From Rickettsia endosymbiont of Bryobia graminum (GTDB taxonomy: Bacteria; Pseudomonadota; Alphaproteobacteria; Rickettsiales; Rickettsiaceae), in the NCBI GenBank assembly GCA_020881085.1, contig JAJIYR010000126.1, forward strand, positions 1 through 8,172: a stretch of 8,172 nucleotides of DNA. Direction: 5' to 3'. The notes beneath the pieces were generated by a model. It did no database searches. It saw only the letters and a program-made list of their open reading frames with translations, and was not told the DNA's origin. Below, piece after piece: positions 1-7,359 of this stretch. Position numbers and translations under genes: made by a program. Position 1 is the first letter of the stretch. Every line of letters starts with the position of its first letter.

Positions 1-1
1 T

Positions 2-130
2 GAACAATTTTCAGAAGCAATAAACAAATTTTTCAGCAACATCGGCAATTATAAAGATAGGTTACGTACCTTAATAAACGATAATTTCCAAACTATTACC
101 GTTAACCATTTCTTCAACTCTTCAAGTTAA
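2..130 (+). CDS. IS630-family transposase, C-terminal fragment (cut by window edge)
   Basis: The frame starting at base 2 is open from the window edge to a TAA at 128-130 and encodes the last 42 residues of a protein. It contains the pattern F-x6-F-F-x-N-I-x-N-Y-K-D-R-L-R-T-L-I-N-D-N-F, typical of the C-terminal tail of IS630-family DDE transposases (Tc1/mariner superfamily), where it follows the last catalytic acidic residue. The catalytic core lies outside the window, so I cannot say whether the gene is intact. A sequence resembling the terminal repeat of the element at the right edge follows the stop codon, which supports the assignment. The family call is from recalled pattern, not a search. 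Confidence 0.72.
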   Translation, partial: EQFSEAINKFFSNIGNYKDRLRTLINDNFQTITVNHFFNSSS

Positions 131-163
131 TTGAGTATACCATGTGATACAGCAGTACCATAA

Positions 164-263
164 CATTATGACTTTTGTGTATATATATTTGCTCATTCCT
201 CCATATTATGCCGCAAGCGGCGGGGAATATACCCAAAAGAGATTTAAATTTTTAATTGCCTTA
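164..263. repeat. ~100-bp hairpin-bearing segment splitting the IS terminal repeat
   Basis: This segment has no counterpart in the other IS end and looks inserted; the boundary is ambiguous by one base. It holds a nested inverted structure. CTTTTGTGTATAT at 172-184 pairs with 227-239 (12 of 13 bases), ATATT at 203-207 pairs with AATAT at 226-230 as an alternative to part of the outer arm, and GCCG-CAAG-CGGC at 210-221 forms the centre. The run at 210-225 is strikingly GC-rich for this AT-rich window. It could be a short dispersed palindromic repeat or a structured RNA. No open reading frame of note is present, and I see no clear terminal repeats or target duplication longer than two bases. 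Confidence 0.45.
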
Positions 264-279
264 TAGTTCAATGAAGTTA

Positions 280-308
280 TTGGACGTTTAAAATTAGGTT
301 GATATATT
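280..308 (+). promoter_or_regulatory. Candidate promoter for def-fmt-trmB
   Basis: TTGGAC at 280-285 and TATATT at 303-308 are separated by 17 bases, a reasonable sigma-70-type pair (3/6 and 5/6 to consensus). It would start transcription near 315 and give a leader of about 75 bases before def. The -35 box begins just outside the inferred IS end at 279, so insertion may have shaped this promoter. In such AT-rich DNA this is only a candidate. Confidence 0.3.
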
Positions 309-352
309 AGGCTAATTGAAGCATTGTTAGTATACTTTTTAGGTATTTTATG

Positions 353-365
353 GTATAGACTATAC
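353..365. promoter_or_regulatory. Short palindrome upstream of def, possible operator
   Basis: GTATAG-A-CTATAC is a perfect 6-bp inverted repeat around one central base, ending 24 bases before the def start codon. It would lie in the leader if the 280-308 promoter is used. A protein-binding site is possible, but short AT-rich palindromes also arise by chance. No regulator gene is nearby. Confidence 0.2.
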
Positions 366-389
366 AAATTTATGTAATCTAAGAAAGTT

Positions 390-917
390 ATGGCAATATT
401 ACCTATTCTAACTGCTCCTGATACAAGATTAAAGCAAAAATCTCTACCTGTAGATAGAGTTACTGATGATGTTAGAAAATTTATGGATGATATGGTTCAA
501 ACCATGTATCATGATGGTGGAGTAGGGTTAGCGGCGATTCAAGTTGGGGTAAAGCAGCGCATATTAGTTGTTGATTTGCAAGATAATGATGATACCAAAA
601 GAGAAGAAAATTTCTACCCATTATTTATTGTAGATCCAGAGGTGGTTGAAAAATCTCAGGAGTTGGTGGTTGCAACAGAAGGTTGCCTTTCATTACCAGA
701 GCAGCAAATTGATATAGCTAGATCTGAATCTATTACTATAAAATTTTTAGATTATAATAATAATAAACAGCAATTACAAGCTGGTGGTTGGCTTGCTAGG
801 GTTATTCAACATGAAATGGATCACTTAGAAGGTAAATTATTAATTGATTATTTAAGTGGTTTAAAAAAGGATGTTGCAGTACGTAAATTAAAAAAGTTAA
901 AAAATAGCATTTTGTGA
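390..917 (+). CDS. def: Peptide deformylase
   Basis: Removes the N-formyl group from the initiator methionine of nascent proteins; a cytoplasmic metalloenzyme acting at the ribosome exit. All three family motifs are present in the 175-residue product: GVGLAAIQ at 44-51, EGCLS at 97-101 and QHEMDH at 140-145. Cys99, His141 and His145 are the metal ligands and Glu142 is the general base. The length is normal for the family, and the Lys-rich C-terminus (159-171) is intact. The ATG at 390 gives the expected N-terminus with the ...P-x-L.. opening; only a weak purine stretch (381-387) precedes it. The stop overlaps the fmt start by four bases (GTGA), so translation of the two is probably coupled, matching their linked roles in the formyl-methionine cycle. 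Confidence 0.97.
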   Translation: MAILPILTAPDTRLKQKSLPVDRVTDDVRKFMDDMVQTMYHDGGVGLAAIQVGVKQRILVVDLQDNDDTKREENFYPLFIVDPEVVEKSQELVVATEGCLSLPEQQIDIARSESITIKFLDYNNNKQQLQAGGWLARVIQHEMDHLEGKLLIDYLSGLKKDVAVRKLKKLKNSIL

Positions 918-1831
918 AAGTGATTTTTATGGGTACACCACAATTTGCTGTACCAACCCTTCTAAAGTTAATTAATTGCCAATCTCATCAAGTAGTAGCT
1001 GTATTTACTCAAGCTCCTAAATCAAAAGGAAGAGGGTTAAATACTATAGCGTCACCTGTTCATGAGGTAGCCTTACAATATAATATTCCAGTTTATATTC
1101 CTGTAACTTTAAAAACTCAAGAAGTAACTGATATAATTGAAGAAATTGAAGCAGATATAATAGTTGTGGTTGCTTATGGGTTTATAATACCTAAAGTAGT
1201 TCTTCAGTCTAAGAAATACGGCTGCCTTAATATTCATCCATCTAGTTTACCTCGTCATCGTGGTGCAGCTCCACTTCAACGTACTATTATTGAAGGCGAT
1301 ACAAAAACCTCTGTTTGTGTTATCCAAATGGATGAAGGATTAGATACAGGTGATATTATTTTACAAAAATCATTTTCTCTTTCTCCTAGAATAACATTAG
1401 TAGATTTACATGATAAATGCGCAGAATATGGAGCTGATTTATTATTAGAAGTGCTTAATAATATCGATAATTTACTAAAAATTCCTCAATTTATGGAGGG
1501 TATAACTTATGCCCATAAACTTACTAAAGAAGAAGGAAAAATTGATTGGCAAGAAAGTGCTTATAAAATTGATTGTAGGATTCGAGGTATGAATCCTTGG
1601 CCAGGAGTATATTTTGAATATAATAGCAAAATTATTAAAGTATTAGAGGCTGATTATAGTGATATAGCTAGTGAATTTATTCCTGGTACTGTGATTAATG
1701 ATTCTCTGTTTATGGCTTGTAATAAAGGGGTTTTGATGATTAAAAAGTTACAACAAGAAGGAAAAAAAGCTCTAAATGTTGAAGAATTTTTGCGAGGAGT
1801 GGAAATTCCTGCTGGTACTATATTAAAGTAG
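914..1831 (+). CDS. fmt: Methionyl-tRNA formyltransferase
   Basis: Transfers a formyl group from 10-formyltetrahydrofolate to initiator Met-tRNA. The 305-residue product has the Rossmann-like N-terminal domain opening [14 protein letters not shown] and the catalytic signature N106-x-H108 followed by [11 protein letters not shown] and EGLDTGD with Asp144. These residues carry the same numbers as the catalytic Asn106, His108 and Asp144 of E. coli Fmt. The C-terminal tRNA-binding domain, from about residue 205, includes [21 protein letters not shown] chose the GTG at 914, which overlaps the def stop, because it restores the conserved MKVIFMGTP start; the ATG at 929 would remove the first five residues of that motif. 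The next gene, trmB, starts 13 bases after the stop, so the three genes are probably one transcript. Confidence 0.97.
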   Translation: MKVIFMGTPQFAVPTLLKLINCQSHQVVAVFTQAPKSKGRGLNTIASPVHEVALQYNIPVYIPVTLKTQEVTDIIEEIEADIIVVVAYGFIIPKVVLQSKKYGCLNIHPSSLPRHRGAAPLQRTIIEGDTKTSVCVIQMDEGLDTGDIILQKSFSLSPRITLVDLHDKCAEYGADLLLEVLNNIDNLLKIPQFMEGITYAHKLTKEEGKIDWQESAYKIDCRIRGMNPWPGVYFEYNSKIIKVLEADYSDIASEFIPGTVINDSLFMACNKGVLMIKKLQQEGKKALNVEEFLRGVEIPAGTILK

Positions 1832-1844
1832 ATAATTATTCTTT

Positions 1845-2480
1845 ATGAAAAAAATAAAGAGCTTTTCCAGAAGAGTAAGTAAAAACTTATCTAAGTTAAG
1901 TAAACAAATACTTATAGATAATCTACCCTTGTATAATTTTAATGAAGAACGTTTAAGTAATGTTAATAATTTCTTTGTTGAGATAGGTTGTGGTACTGGA
2001 GAACACTTAATTAATCAAGCAATTTTAAATCCACAAAATCAATATTTAGCGGCTGAGCCTTATTTAAATGGCATTATAAGGGTGCTAAAAGACATAGAAA
2101 TAAACAAAATTAATAATATCCATCTTTGGGCTGATGATATTGATTTGATCTTAGATAAAATTCCTATGAGTAATGGTTTTTATATTCTATTTCCAGATCC
2201 TTGGTCTAAAATCAAACATATAAAAAGAAGATTAGTAAATCAAGATAGATTAAATTTGTTAATAGATAAATTAAAGATAGGAGGTTTTATTTATTTTGTT
2301 TCAGACATACAAGATTATTTTGATTCCGTAAAAGAATTGTTTGATAAAAGCAAATTATTAAAAATTGAATCTAACTTATATAATCAACCATATTGTGATT
2401 ATATACAAACAAAATATCATAAAAAAGCTATACAAGAAAAGCGTGATGTACAATTTTTATTAGCATCAAAAATCATATGA
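1845..2480 (+). CDS. trmB: tRNA (guanine-N7-)-methyltransferase
   Basis: SAM-dependent enzyme that makes m7G at position 46 of the tRNA variable loop. In the 211 residues the SAM-binding motif EIGCGTGEH lies at 47-55, an acidic SAM-contacting residue Glu71 sits in AAEPYLNGI, Asp97/Asp98 follow, and the family signature FPDPWSKIKHIKRRL is at 116-130. The protein is shorter than E. coli TrmB (about 239 residues), mainly at the N-terminus, which here is a short Lys/Ser-rich stretch. In the C-terminal T-x-(Y/F)-E motif, where many homologues have Glu, this one reads T189-K-Y-H192. I see no Shine-Dalgarno sequence before the ATG, so translation may depend on fmt. It is the last gene of the plus-strand group. 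Confidence 0.94.
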   Translation: MKKIKSFSRRVSKNLSKLSKQILIDNLPLYNFNEERLSNVNNFFVEIGCGTGEHLINQAILNPQNQYLAAEPYLNGIIRVLKDIEINKINNIHLWADDIDLILDKIPMSNGFYILFPDPWSKIKHIKRRLVNQDRLNLLIDKLKIGGFIYFVSDIQDYFDSVKELFDKSKLLKIESNLYNQPYCDYIQTKYHKKAIQEKRDVQFLLASKII

Positions 2481-2528
2481 AAGAGCAATTATGCTGTAAT
2501 TTCTGCAATATTAAAACCCTTTTGTGAA

Positions 2529-2562
2529 TTATGAATAAATAAATTTATCTATTTCTTCATAA
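2529..2562. terminator. Imperfect hairpin between convergent trmB and nuoE
   Basis: TTATGAA at 2529-2535 pairs with TTCATAA at 2556-2562. The pairing continues inward through AAATA/TATTT and AT/AT with two mismatches, about 14 paired bases in all. It lies 49 bases after the trmB stop and could end transcripts from either side. It is AT-rich and lacks a clear U-run on either strand, so factor-independent termination is uncertain. Confidence 0.35.
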
Positions 2563-2599
2563 ACTGTAATACAGGTAATTTAAGTTTCACCTCCGCTAA

Positions 2600-2647
2600 T
2601 CCTATAATAAATAGGAAGATATTTGAAAGAGTGAGAATAATTATTCT
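2600..2647 (-). terminator. Two small inverted repeats downstream of nuoE
   Basis: AGAATAATTATTCT at 2634-2647 is a perfect 14-bp palindrome 12 bases beyond the nuoE stop. TCCTAT-AATAA-ATAGGA at 2600-2616 is a 6-bp stem with a 5-base loop. Either could contribute to ending the nuo transcript or protecting its 3' end. Neither is followed by a T-run on the minus strand, and the first has no natural loop, so the terminator call is weak. Confidence 0.25.
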
Positions 2648-2659
2648 AGATTTTATCTT

Positions 2660-3163
2660 TTAGGCTTGTTTTAACTCATGTATAAGATTTGCCATTTTTT
2701 CTTCATCAAGATCTTCAAAATAATCATCATTTATTTGTACTATTGGGGCATTAATGCAAGCGCCAAGGCATTCAACTTCAGTAAGACTAAATTTCTTATC
2801 AGGTGTTACTTCACCAAAATCAATACCAAGTGTCTTTCTGCAAGTTTCAGTAATTTTATCACTACCTCTGAGCCAGCAAGGGGTAGTTCCGCAGATTTGT
2901 ATATGATATTTTCCTACTGGTTGAAGGTTAAACATAGTATAGAAAGTTACAATTTCATATGCTCTAATAAATGGAATATTAAGCATGTTCGCGACATATT
3001 CTATGGAAACTGTAGGTAACCATCCATCCATTTGTCTTTGAGCCAGATCAAGTAATGGTAGAATAGCACTCTTTTGTTTATTTTCAGGGTACTTTTTAAT
3101 AATATGTTTAGCCTTTTCTAAGTTCTTATCATTAAAAGAAAAACTTGTTGGTTGATTATTCAT
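2660..3163 (-). CDS. nuoE: NADH-quinone oxidoreductase subunit E (24-kDa, [2Fe-2S])
   Basis: Part of the NADH-oxidising module of complex I; it carries the N1a [2Fe-2S] cluster in a thioredoxin-like fold. The four ligands are visible in the 167-residue product: Cys91 and Cys96 in [11 protein letters not shown], and Cys132 and Cys136 in [11 protein letters not shown] helical N-terminal region (about 14-75, including [18 protein letters not shown]) precedes the cluster domain, as in homologues. The ATG overlaps the nuoD stop by four bases (ATGA), so the pair is probably translationally coupled. It is the last nuo gene in the run: its usual partner nuoF is not next to it, and trmB follows on the opposite strand. 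Confidence 0.96.
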   Translation of the reverse strand: MNNQPTSFSFNDKNLEKAKHIIKKYPENKQKSAILPLLDLAQRQMDGWLPTVSIEYVANMLNIPFIRAYEIVTFYTMFNLQPVGKYHIQICGTTPCWLRGSDKITETCRKTLGIDFGEVTPDKKFSLTEVECLGACINAPIVQINDDYFEDLDEEKMANLIHELKQA

Positions 3164-4404
3164 CTATCAATTTCTCCAAAAACTATATCTAAGCTAGCGA
3201 GAATATTTACTGCATCTGCTAATAAATGTCCTCTACACATAAAATTCATACCTTGAAGATGAGCAAAGCTAGGAGCTTTGATATGGCATCTGTATGGTCT
3301 ATTTGTTCCATTTGAATATAAATGTACACCAAACTCGCCTTTTGGAGCTTCTACACATCTATATACTTCTCCTTTAGGAACATTATAGCCTTCAGTATAA
3401 AGCTTAAAATGATTAATCATAGCCTCCATGGACTCTTTCATTTTAGCTCTAGATGGTGGTGCTATTTTTGGATCGTCCGTTTTAATAGAACCAGTTGGTA
3501 TTTTCTCTATACATTGTTCTATGATTTTAATTGACTGATACATTTCTTCAACACGTACTAAATATCTATCATAACAATCACCATTTTTACCTATTGGTAC
3601 TTCAAAATCTATTTCATCATATACATCATAAGGGTTAGATTTTCGTAAATCCCAAGCAATTCCAGAACCTCTCAAAGCTGGACCAGAAAAACCCCAATCC
3701 ATAGCTTCTTTTTGGCTTACTATTCCTATATCTACAAGTCGTTGTTTCCAAATTCTATTATTATTCAATAAAGCTTCAACATCTTGCAATTTTTTGGGGA
3801 ATTGCTTAATAAAAATTCCAATATCTTCTAATATACCAGCTGGTAAATCTTGAGAAACGCCTCCAGGTCTAAAATAATTTGCATGCATTCTAGAGCCAGA
3901 AACTCGTTCATAAAATTCCATGATTTTTTCTCGTTCTTCAAATAGCCACAATAAAGGTGTAGTAGCCCCAATATCTAATGCATGAGTGGTGATATTTAAG
4001 ATATGATTGAGAATACGAGTTAATTCAGAAAACATTAGCCGAATAAATTGTGCTCTTCTTGGCACTGCGCAACCAAGTAATGACTCAACGGCTAAAGCAA
4101 AAGCGTGTTCTTGGCACATTGGTGATACATAATCTAAACGGTCAAAATATGGTATAGCTTGTAGGTATGTTTTGTGCTCTATTAATTTTTCAGTGCCACG
4201 ATGCAATAAACCAATGTGAGGATCAGCTTTATTAATTACTTCACCATCCATTTCTAAAATTAGTCTTAGTACTCCATGAGCAGCAGGGTGTTGTGGTCCA
4301 AAGTTTAAAGTGATGTTAGATTTTTTGTCACCTAAGTTTAACTCATCATGATTATTATTTTCATTGATTTCTGAATATGAAGAGCTTCCTGTATTATTAC
4401 TCAT
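3160..4404 (-). CDS. nuoD: NADH-quinone oxidoreductase subunit D (49-kDa)
   Basis: Forms, with NuoB, the quinone-binding pocket of the peripheral arm of complex I. The 414 residues contain the family hallmarks [15 protein letters not shown] (34-48), [10 protein letters not shown] (65-74) and [15 protein letters not shown] (86-100), and end in the typical FGEIDR. By spacing, His43 and Tyr92 correspond to the quinone-headgroup residues known in Thermus Nqo4 (His38, Tyr87). About 29 residues precede the conserved start, rich in Ser, Asn and acidic residues; most homologues begin only a few residues before [10 protein letters not shown]. No in-frame Met lies between Met1 and Met52, so the ATG at 4404 is the only suitable start. 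A 99-base gap separates it from nuoC, the one loose junction in this operon, and no clear Shine-Dalgarno sequence is seen. Confidence 0.97.
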   Translation of the reverse strand: MSNNTGSSSYSEINENNNHDELNLGDKKSNITLNFGPQHPAAHGVLRLILEMDGEVINKADPHIGLLHRGTEKLIEHKTYLQAIPYFDRLDYVSPMCQEHAFALAVESLLGCAVPRRAQFIRLMFSELTRILNHILNITTHALDIGATTPLLWLFEEREKIMEFYERVSGSRMHANYFRPGGVSQDLPAGILEDIGIFIKQFPKKLQDVEALLNNNRIWKQRLVDIGIVSQKEAMDWGFSGPALRGSGIAWDLRKSNPYDVYDEIDFEVPIGKNGDCYDRYLVRVEEMYQSIKIIEQCIEKIPTGSIKTDDPKIAPPSRAKMKESMEAMINHFKLYTEGYNVPKGEVYRCVEAPKGEFGVHLYSNGTNRPYRCHIKAPSFAHLQGMNFMCRGHLLADAVNILASLDIVFGEIDR

Positions 4405-4503
4405 AAGGTTGACTTTTAAGCTAAATTTATAATTTTTATTCTAATTTCTGTATTGTATGTCAGTAATTCTTCATTCTTTATTTCAGATATCTCTGGTTAT
4501 TTA

Positions 4504-5094
4504 TCAATGCTTAGCCTTTTCATCTCCTGGCAAACTGTAATTAGGTCCTTCCCAGCTCGATGAAAAGTTAAAATGTCTATATTCCTGTTCTAATTTTACT
4601 GGTTCATATACTACTTTTTCTTGAGTATTATCATATTTAACTTGAACATATCCATATAATGGAAAATCTTTTCTTAATGGATGACCTTCAAAACCATAAT
4701 CAGTTAGAAGACGCCTGACATCATGACTTCCACTGAAATTTATACCATACATATCATATGTTTCGCGCTCATACCAGCAAGCGGCACTAAATATTTTAGT
4801 AATAGAAGGGATAGCGTCTTCTTCATTTGCTTCAACCTTAATTAAAATACGTTTATTTAATTTAAGGCTTAGTAAATTATAAACAATCTCAAATCTCTTA
4901 GAACGATCAAGAAAATCAGCTCCAAACAGATCTGTTAAGATAGTAAAGCGCAAATCTGTTTCATTTTTTAAAGATGCTAAAAATAAAATAATACTATCTA
5001 TGGAGGATTGATAGGTTAATATGCCACTGGTCAAAGGTAGAGGGATAACAGACAGTTTCTGGTCTTTTATTAATTTATCTATTATCTCTATCAT
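4504..5094 (-). CDS. nuoC: NADH-quinone oxidoreductase subunit C (30-kDa)
   Basis: Peripheral-arm scaffold subunit of complex I with no cofactor, packed against NuoD and NuoB. The 196-residue product carries the 30-kDa signature in order: WYERETYDMYGINF (107-120), then DVRRLLTDYGFEGHPLRKDF (125-144), and a C-terminal tail with YRHFNFSSSWEG. Length is normal for a free-standing NuoC; it is not fused to NuoD as in E. coli. The ATG at 5094 lies four bases after the nuoB stop, consistent with co-transcription. No membrane segment or signal peptide is seen. Confidence 0.96.
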   Translation of the reverse strand: MIEIIDKLIKDQKLSVIPLPLTSGILTYQSSIDSIILFLASLKNETDLRFTILTDLFGADFLDRSKRFEIVYNLLSLKLNKRILIKVEANEEDAIPSITKIFSAACWYERETYDMYGINFSGSHDVRRLLTDYGFEGHPLRKDFPLYGYVQVKYDNTQEKVVYEPVKLEQEYRHFNFSSSWEGPNYSLPGDEKAKH

Positions 5095-5098
5095 ATTA

Positions 5099-5608
5099 TT
5101 ATATCTTATTATAAAACCTAGTAGTATTTTTGATTTTTCTTTGTAATAGCATTAACCCGTAAATTAATGCTTCAGCTGTAGGGGGACAACCAGGCACATA
5201 TACGTCAACAGGGACAATTTGATCACAACCACGAACTACTGAATATGAATAATGGTAATAACCACCACCATTAGCACAGCTACCCATTGATAGAACCCAT
5301 TTTGGCTCGGCCATTTGGTCATAAACTTTTCTAAGAGCCGGGGCCATTTTATTGGTTAATGTTCCTGCTACAATCATTAGATCAGATTGACGTGGACTTG
5401 GTCTGAACAACATGCCAAAGCGATCCATGTCATAACGACTTGAAGCAGCCTGCATCATTTCTACAGCACAGCAAGCAAGCCCAAAGCTCATTGGCCATAA
5501 AGAATTAGCCCTAGCCCACCCGAGTAAATCATCAAGCTTAGTGATTAGAAATCCCCTATCAGACATTTCATCTTTATGTTGTTCAAATATATTTAAAGAT
5601 TTACTCAT
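5099..5608 (-). CDS. nuoB: NADH-quinone oxidoreductase subunit B (PSST, [4Fe-4S] N2)
   Basis: Holds cluster N2, the last electron carrier before quinone. In the 169 residues the four cluster ligands are in place: tandem Cys46-Cys47 in [11 protein letters not shown], Cys111 in [11 protein letters not shown], and Cys141 in [14 protein letters not shown]. The stretch [19 protein letters not shown] (58-76) is highly conserved in the family. The start at 5608 has one base between it and the nuoA stop, so nuoA and nuoB are almost certainly coupled. The N-terminal 20 residues are variable, as usual for this subunit. Confidence 0.97.
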   Translation of the reverse strand: MSKSLNIFEQHKDEMSDRGFLITKLDDLLGWARANSLWPMSFGLACCAVEMMQAASSRYDMDRFGMLFRPSPRQSDLMIVAGTLTNKMAPALRKVYDQMAEPKWVLSMGSCANGGGYYHYSYSVVRGCDQIVPVDVYVPGCPPTAEALIYGLMLLQRKIKNTTRFYNKI

Positions 5609-5609
5609 A

Positions 5610-5984
5610 TTACTCCCAATCTAAAGCGCCTTTTTTCCATTCATATATAAAACCAATAGTAAGTATAAATAAGAAAAACATCATGGAAAAAAATCCTAGC
5701 TTACCGATTTTTCCAAGTGTAATAGCCCACGGCATTAAAAAAGTTACTTCTAAATCAAAAATAATAAACAAAATAGCTACTAGATAAAATCTAATATCAA
5801 ATTTACTTCGTGCGTCACCAAAAGGTTCAAATCCACACTCATAGCTTTCTAATTTATCTCTATTATATTTTTTGGGTCCTAACAACCTTGGTAAGGTAAT
5901 TATTACCAAAGATAAAACAAATGCTATACCAAAAAATATAGCAATAGGTAAATATTCTTGTAAAAGGTTGGAAATCCCTAACAT
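5610..5984 (-). CDS. nuoA: NADH-quinone oxidoreductase subunit A
   Basis: Small membrane subunit at the junction of the two arms of complex I, beside the quinone entry channel. From the ATG at 5984 the product has 124 residues with three membrane segments at about 11-34, 66-88 and 97-114. The conserved loop [19 protein letters not shown] (48-66) and the acidic pair Asp77/Glu79 in IIFDLEV are present. The frame is open further upstream to a TTG at 6047, but those 21 extra residues are translated promoter-like AT-rich DNA and do not resemble the family; [18 protein letters not shown] matches the usual N-terminus. It is the first gene of the nuoABCDE operon. Confidence 0.95.
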   Translation of the reverse strand: MLGISNLLQEYLPIAIFFGIAFVLSLVIITLPRLLGPKKYNRDKLESYECGFEPFGDARSKFDIRFYLVAILFIIFDLEVTFLMPWAITLGKIGKLGFFSMMFFLFILTIGFIYEWKKGALDWE

Positions 5985-6014
5985 TAAGCTTACGTTTAAT
6001 ATGATATTATTTAT

Positions 6015-6043
6015 ATTATATACTATATAAACTTGAAAATAAA
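6015..6043 (-). promoter_or_regulatory. Candidate nuoABCDE promoter
   Basis: On the minus strand a perfect TATAAT (6015-6020) is preceded at 17 bases by a weak TTTATT (6038-6043), with TTGATT slightly further upstream. Transcription would start near 6008, giving a leader of about 25 bases to the nuoA ATG at 5984. It lies just downstream of the 6058-6085 hairpin, so the nuo operon probably has its own promoter. Confidence 0.42.
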
Positions 6044-6057
6044 TCAATTAGTTAACA

Positions 6058-6085
6058 TAAAATGGATAATTTCTTATCCATTTTA
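6058..6085 (-). terminator. Strong hairpin terminator after the ligase-like gene
   Basis: A perfect 12-bp stem (TAAAATGGATAA pairing with TTATCCATTTTA) with a 4-base loop at 6070-6073 starts 9 bases beyond the minus-strand stop codon at 6095. On the minus strand the 3' arm ends in a short T-run (CATTTTA). It is the best-formed stem in the window and fits an intrinsic terminator between the upstream pair and the nuo operon, although the T-run is short. Confidence 0.6.
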
Positions 6086-6094
6086 AATAATCTG

Positions 6095-7354
6095 TTAGGG
6101 AAGAGTCTTATTATTTGAGAGTAATAGTTTGAATAAAGCAATTACTCCAAAGATTGTACAAAACCACCATGTTTGCCAGATATTCCAAGAAATCATAGCA
6201 ATGATATAATAATTTATAAAACAAGCATAACCAACAGATCGGTAATTTAATATAGAAGATGATATAGAAGCATCAGCTAAACCTATATTACCAATTTGTT
6301 TAAGGTATTTGTAAACTAAAGATAGGAATAATATGAACCCTATTACTCCAGTTTCAAATAAGATTTGCATAATATTATTATGTGGGTGGAGAGGAAAAGT
6401 GGACCATGAAACATTATTATAACTAACCGCTGTACTAGGATCTTTATTCCATTCTATAGAAAATGCTTTTGAAGAATAAAACCCTCGTCCAAAAATTGGT
6501 TTTTCAGTAATTTGTTTAGCAATAGAATGCCAAATATATAGGCGATGTTTTGCTGACGGAGGGATTGATTTAGCGTAATGATAGGAAGCTTCGTGTGGAT
6601 CTATTTGATATAAAATTATAGGTGTTAATATTGAACTAGATAATATAGCTATAGTAAATAACTTGAGAAAGAGCGACTGAAGAGTCTTGGTCATAAATAA
6701 CCTACTAGTTAAAAACACTAGCCCTCCTAAAATAAAAGCAAGGAAACTTGCCAGACTATCTGAAATAAATAATAAGTAAGTAATTAATATCAAGTATATT
6801 ATTGTCAGTAGATATTTGCGTTGTTGTAACAATATAGCAATTACTATCCATGAGAAAATAGAGATTAAAGCGCAACCTCGATCAATAGTGTATAAGGCAA
6901 ATTGTGTGGAATTAGGTTGAAAAATATTTCTAAAAGTTCTGGATATTATTCCATGAGACCAATATTCTATAAAAAATATACAGATAGCAAATAGCATTCC
7001 TACCAAAAAATATGCTCTTGATTTTTCTATATTTATTGAAAGTTTATCAATATTACTATGTACTATAAAGCCAATTAAAGTAACTATGCCAATTAAGGAA
7101 TATACGAATAAAGAGGAAAGGTAATTTAATGAATAAGAGATTGTTATAAAGCACCAAAGAGCAAACAATATTTCTAATTTCCAATTTGCTAATAAATTCT
7201 TTTGAATATTTGAATAGTTGATAGGGATTTTGTTTCTTAAAGCAATTAGTATTAATAGTAAAAAAACAGGAATTGTTATTGCTATAGAAAAACCTGAAAG
7301 TAATCCTAAAGTAGGTATTAGTACTATTAATGTATAAATGAAATTCAATATCAT
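6095..7354 (-). CDS. O-antigen ligase/polymerase-like membrane protein (Wzy_C family)
   Basis: An integral inner-membrane protein of about 419 residues with roughly ten or more hydrophobic segments. The pattern resembles the Wzy_C/WaaL family, which transfers or polymerises lipid-linked glycans at the periplasmic face. From about residue 270 it has R-L-Y-I-W, then KPIFGRGF (285-292), then PLHPHNNIMQILFETGVIGF (321-340), the typical large-periplasmic-loop motifs with a conserved Arg and His. I chose the ATG at 7354, five bases after the upstream gene's stop; a TTG at 7369 would add five residues and overlap that gene. Which glycan it handles (LPS ligase, O-antigen polymerase or another acceptor) cannot be told; no glycan genes are nearby. 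Co-transcribed with the DUF2155 gene and followed by a strong hairpin. Confidence 0.8.
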   Translation of the reverse strand: MILNFIYTLIVLIPTLGLLSGFSIAITIPVFLLLILIALRNKIPINYSNIQKNLLANWKLEILFALWCFITISYSLNYLSSLFVYSLIGIVTLIGFIVHSNIDKLSINIEKSRAYFLVGMLFAICIFFIEYWSHGIISRTFRNIFQPNSTQFALYTIDRGCALISIFSWIVIAILLQQRKYLLTIIYLILITYLLFISDSLASFLAFILGGLVFLTSRLFMTKTLQSLFLKLFTIAILSSSILTPIILYQIDPHEASYHYAKSIPPSAKHRLYIWHSIAKQITEKPIFGRGFYSSKAFSIEWNKDPSTAVSYNNVSWSTFPLHPHNNIMQILFETGVIGFILFLSLVYKYLKQIGNIGLADASISSSILNYRSVGYACFINYYIIAMISWNIWQTWWFCTIFGVIALFKLLLSNNKTLP

Positions 7355-7359
7355 ATTTT

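Larger units (their letters stand above)
1..279 (+). mobile_element. Right end of an IS630-family element, terminal repeat apparently interrupted
   Basis: After the transposase stop at 130, the complement of 145-163 joined to the complement of 264-279 gives a sequence that aligns with 8041-8076, the start of the other IS630-type element. About 29 of 36 positions agree, with one single-base gap. The match is continuous for 14 bases (ATTGAACTATTATG) across the join. Both outer tips are TA (278-279 and 8041-8042), as expected for a family that inserts at and duplicates TA. The two matching pieces are separated here by about 100 bp that do not match. The element therefore probably ends at 279 with a foreign segment inside its terminal repeat. 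The alignment was done by eye. Confidence 0.55.

Noticed and set aside
2678..3019. Plus-strand open frame opposite nuoE
   Set aside because: It lies wholly antisense to a clear nuoE, has no recognisable domain and is Phe/Ile/Tyr-rich as expected from reversed AT-rich coding sequence.
3322..3534. Plus-strand open frame opposite nuoD
   Set aside because: Antisense shadow of a strongly conserved gene, with no family features.
4405..4503. Possible internal promoter or small gene in the nuoC-nuoD gap
   Set aside because: A CTGACA-like box is present but no -10 box sits at a suitable distance, and short frames are closed quickly by stops; nothing supportable.
5985..6047. N-terminal extension of NuoA from a TTG codon
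   Set aside because: The added residues do not resemble the family and overlap a candidate promoter with a perfect TATAAT; the ATG at 5984 gives the normal N-terminus.
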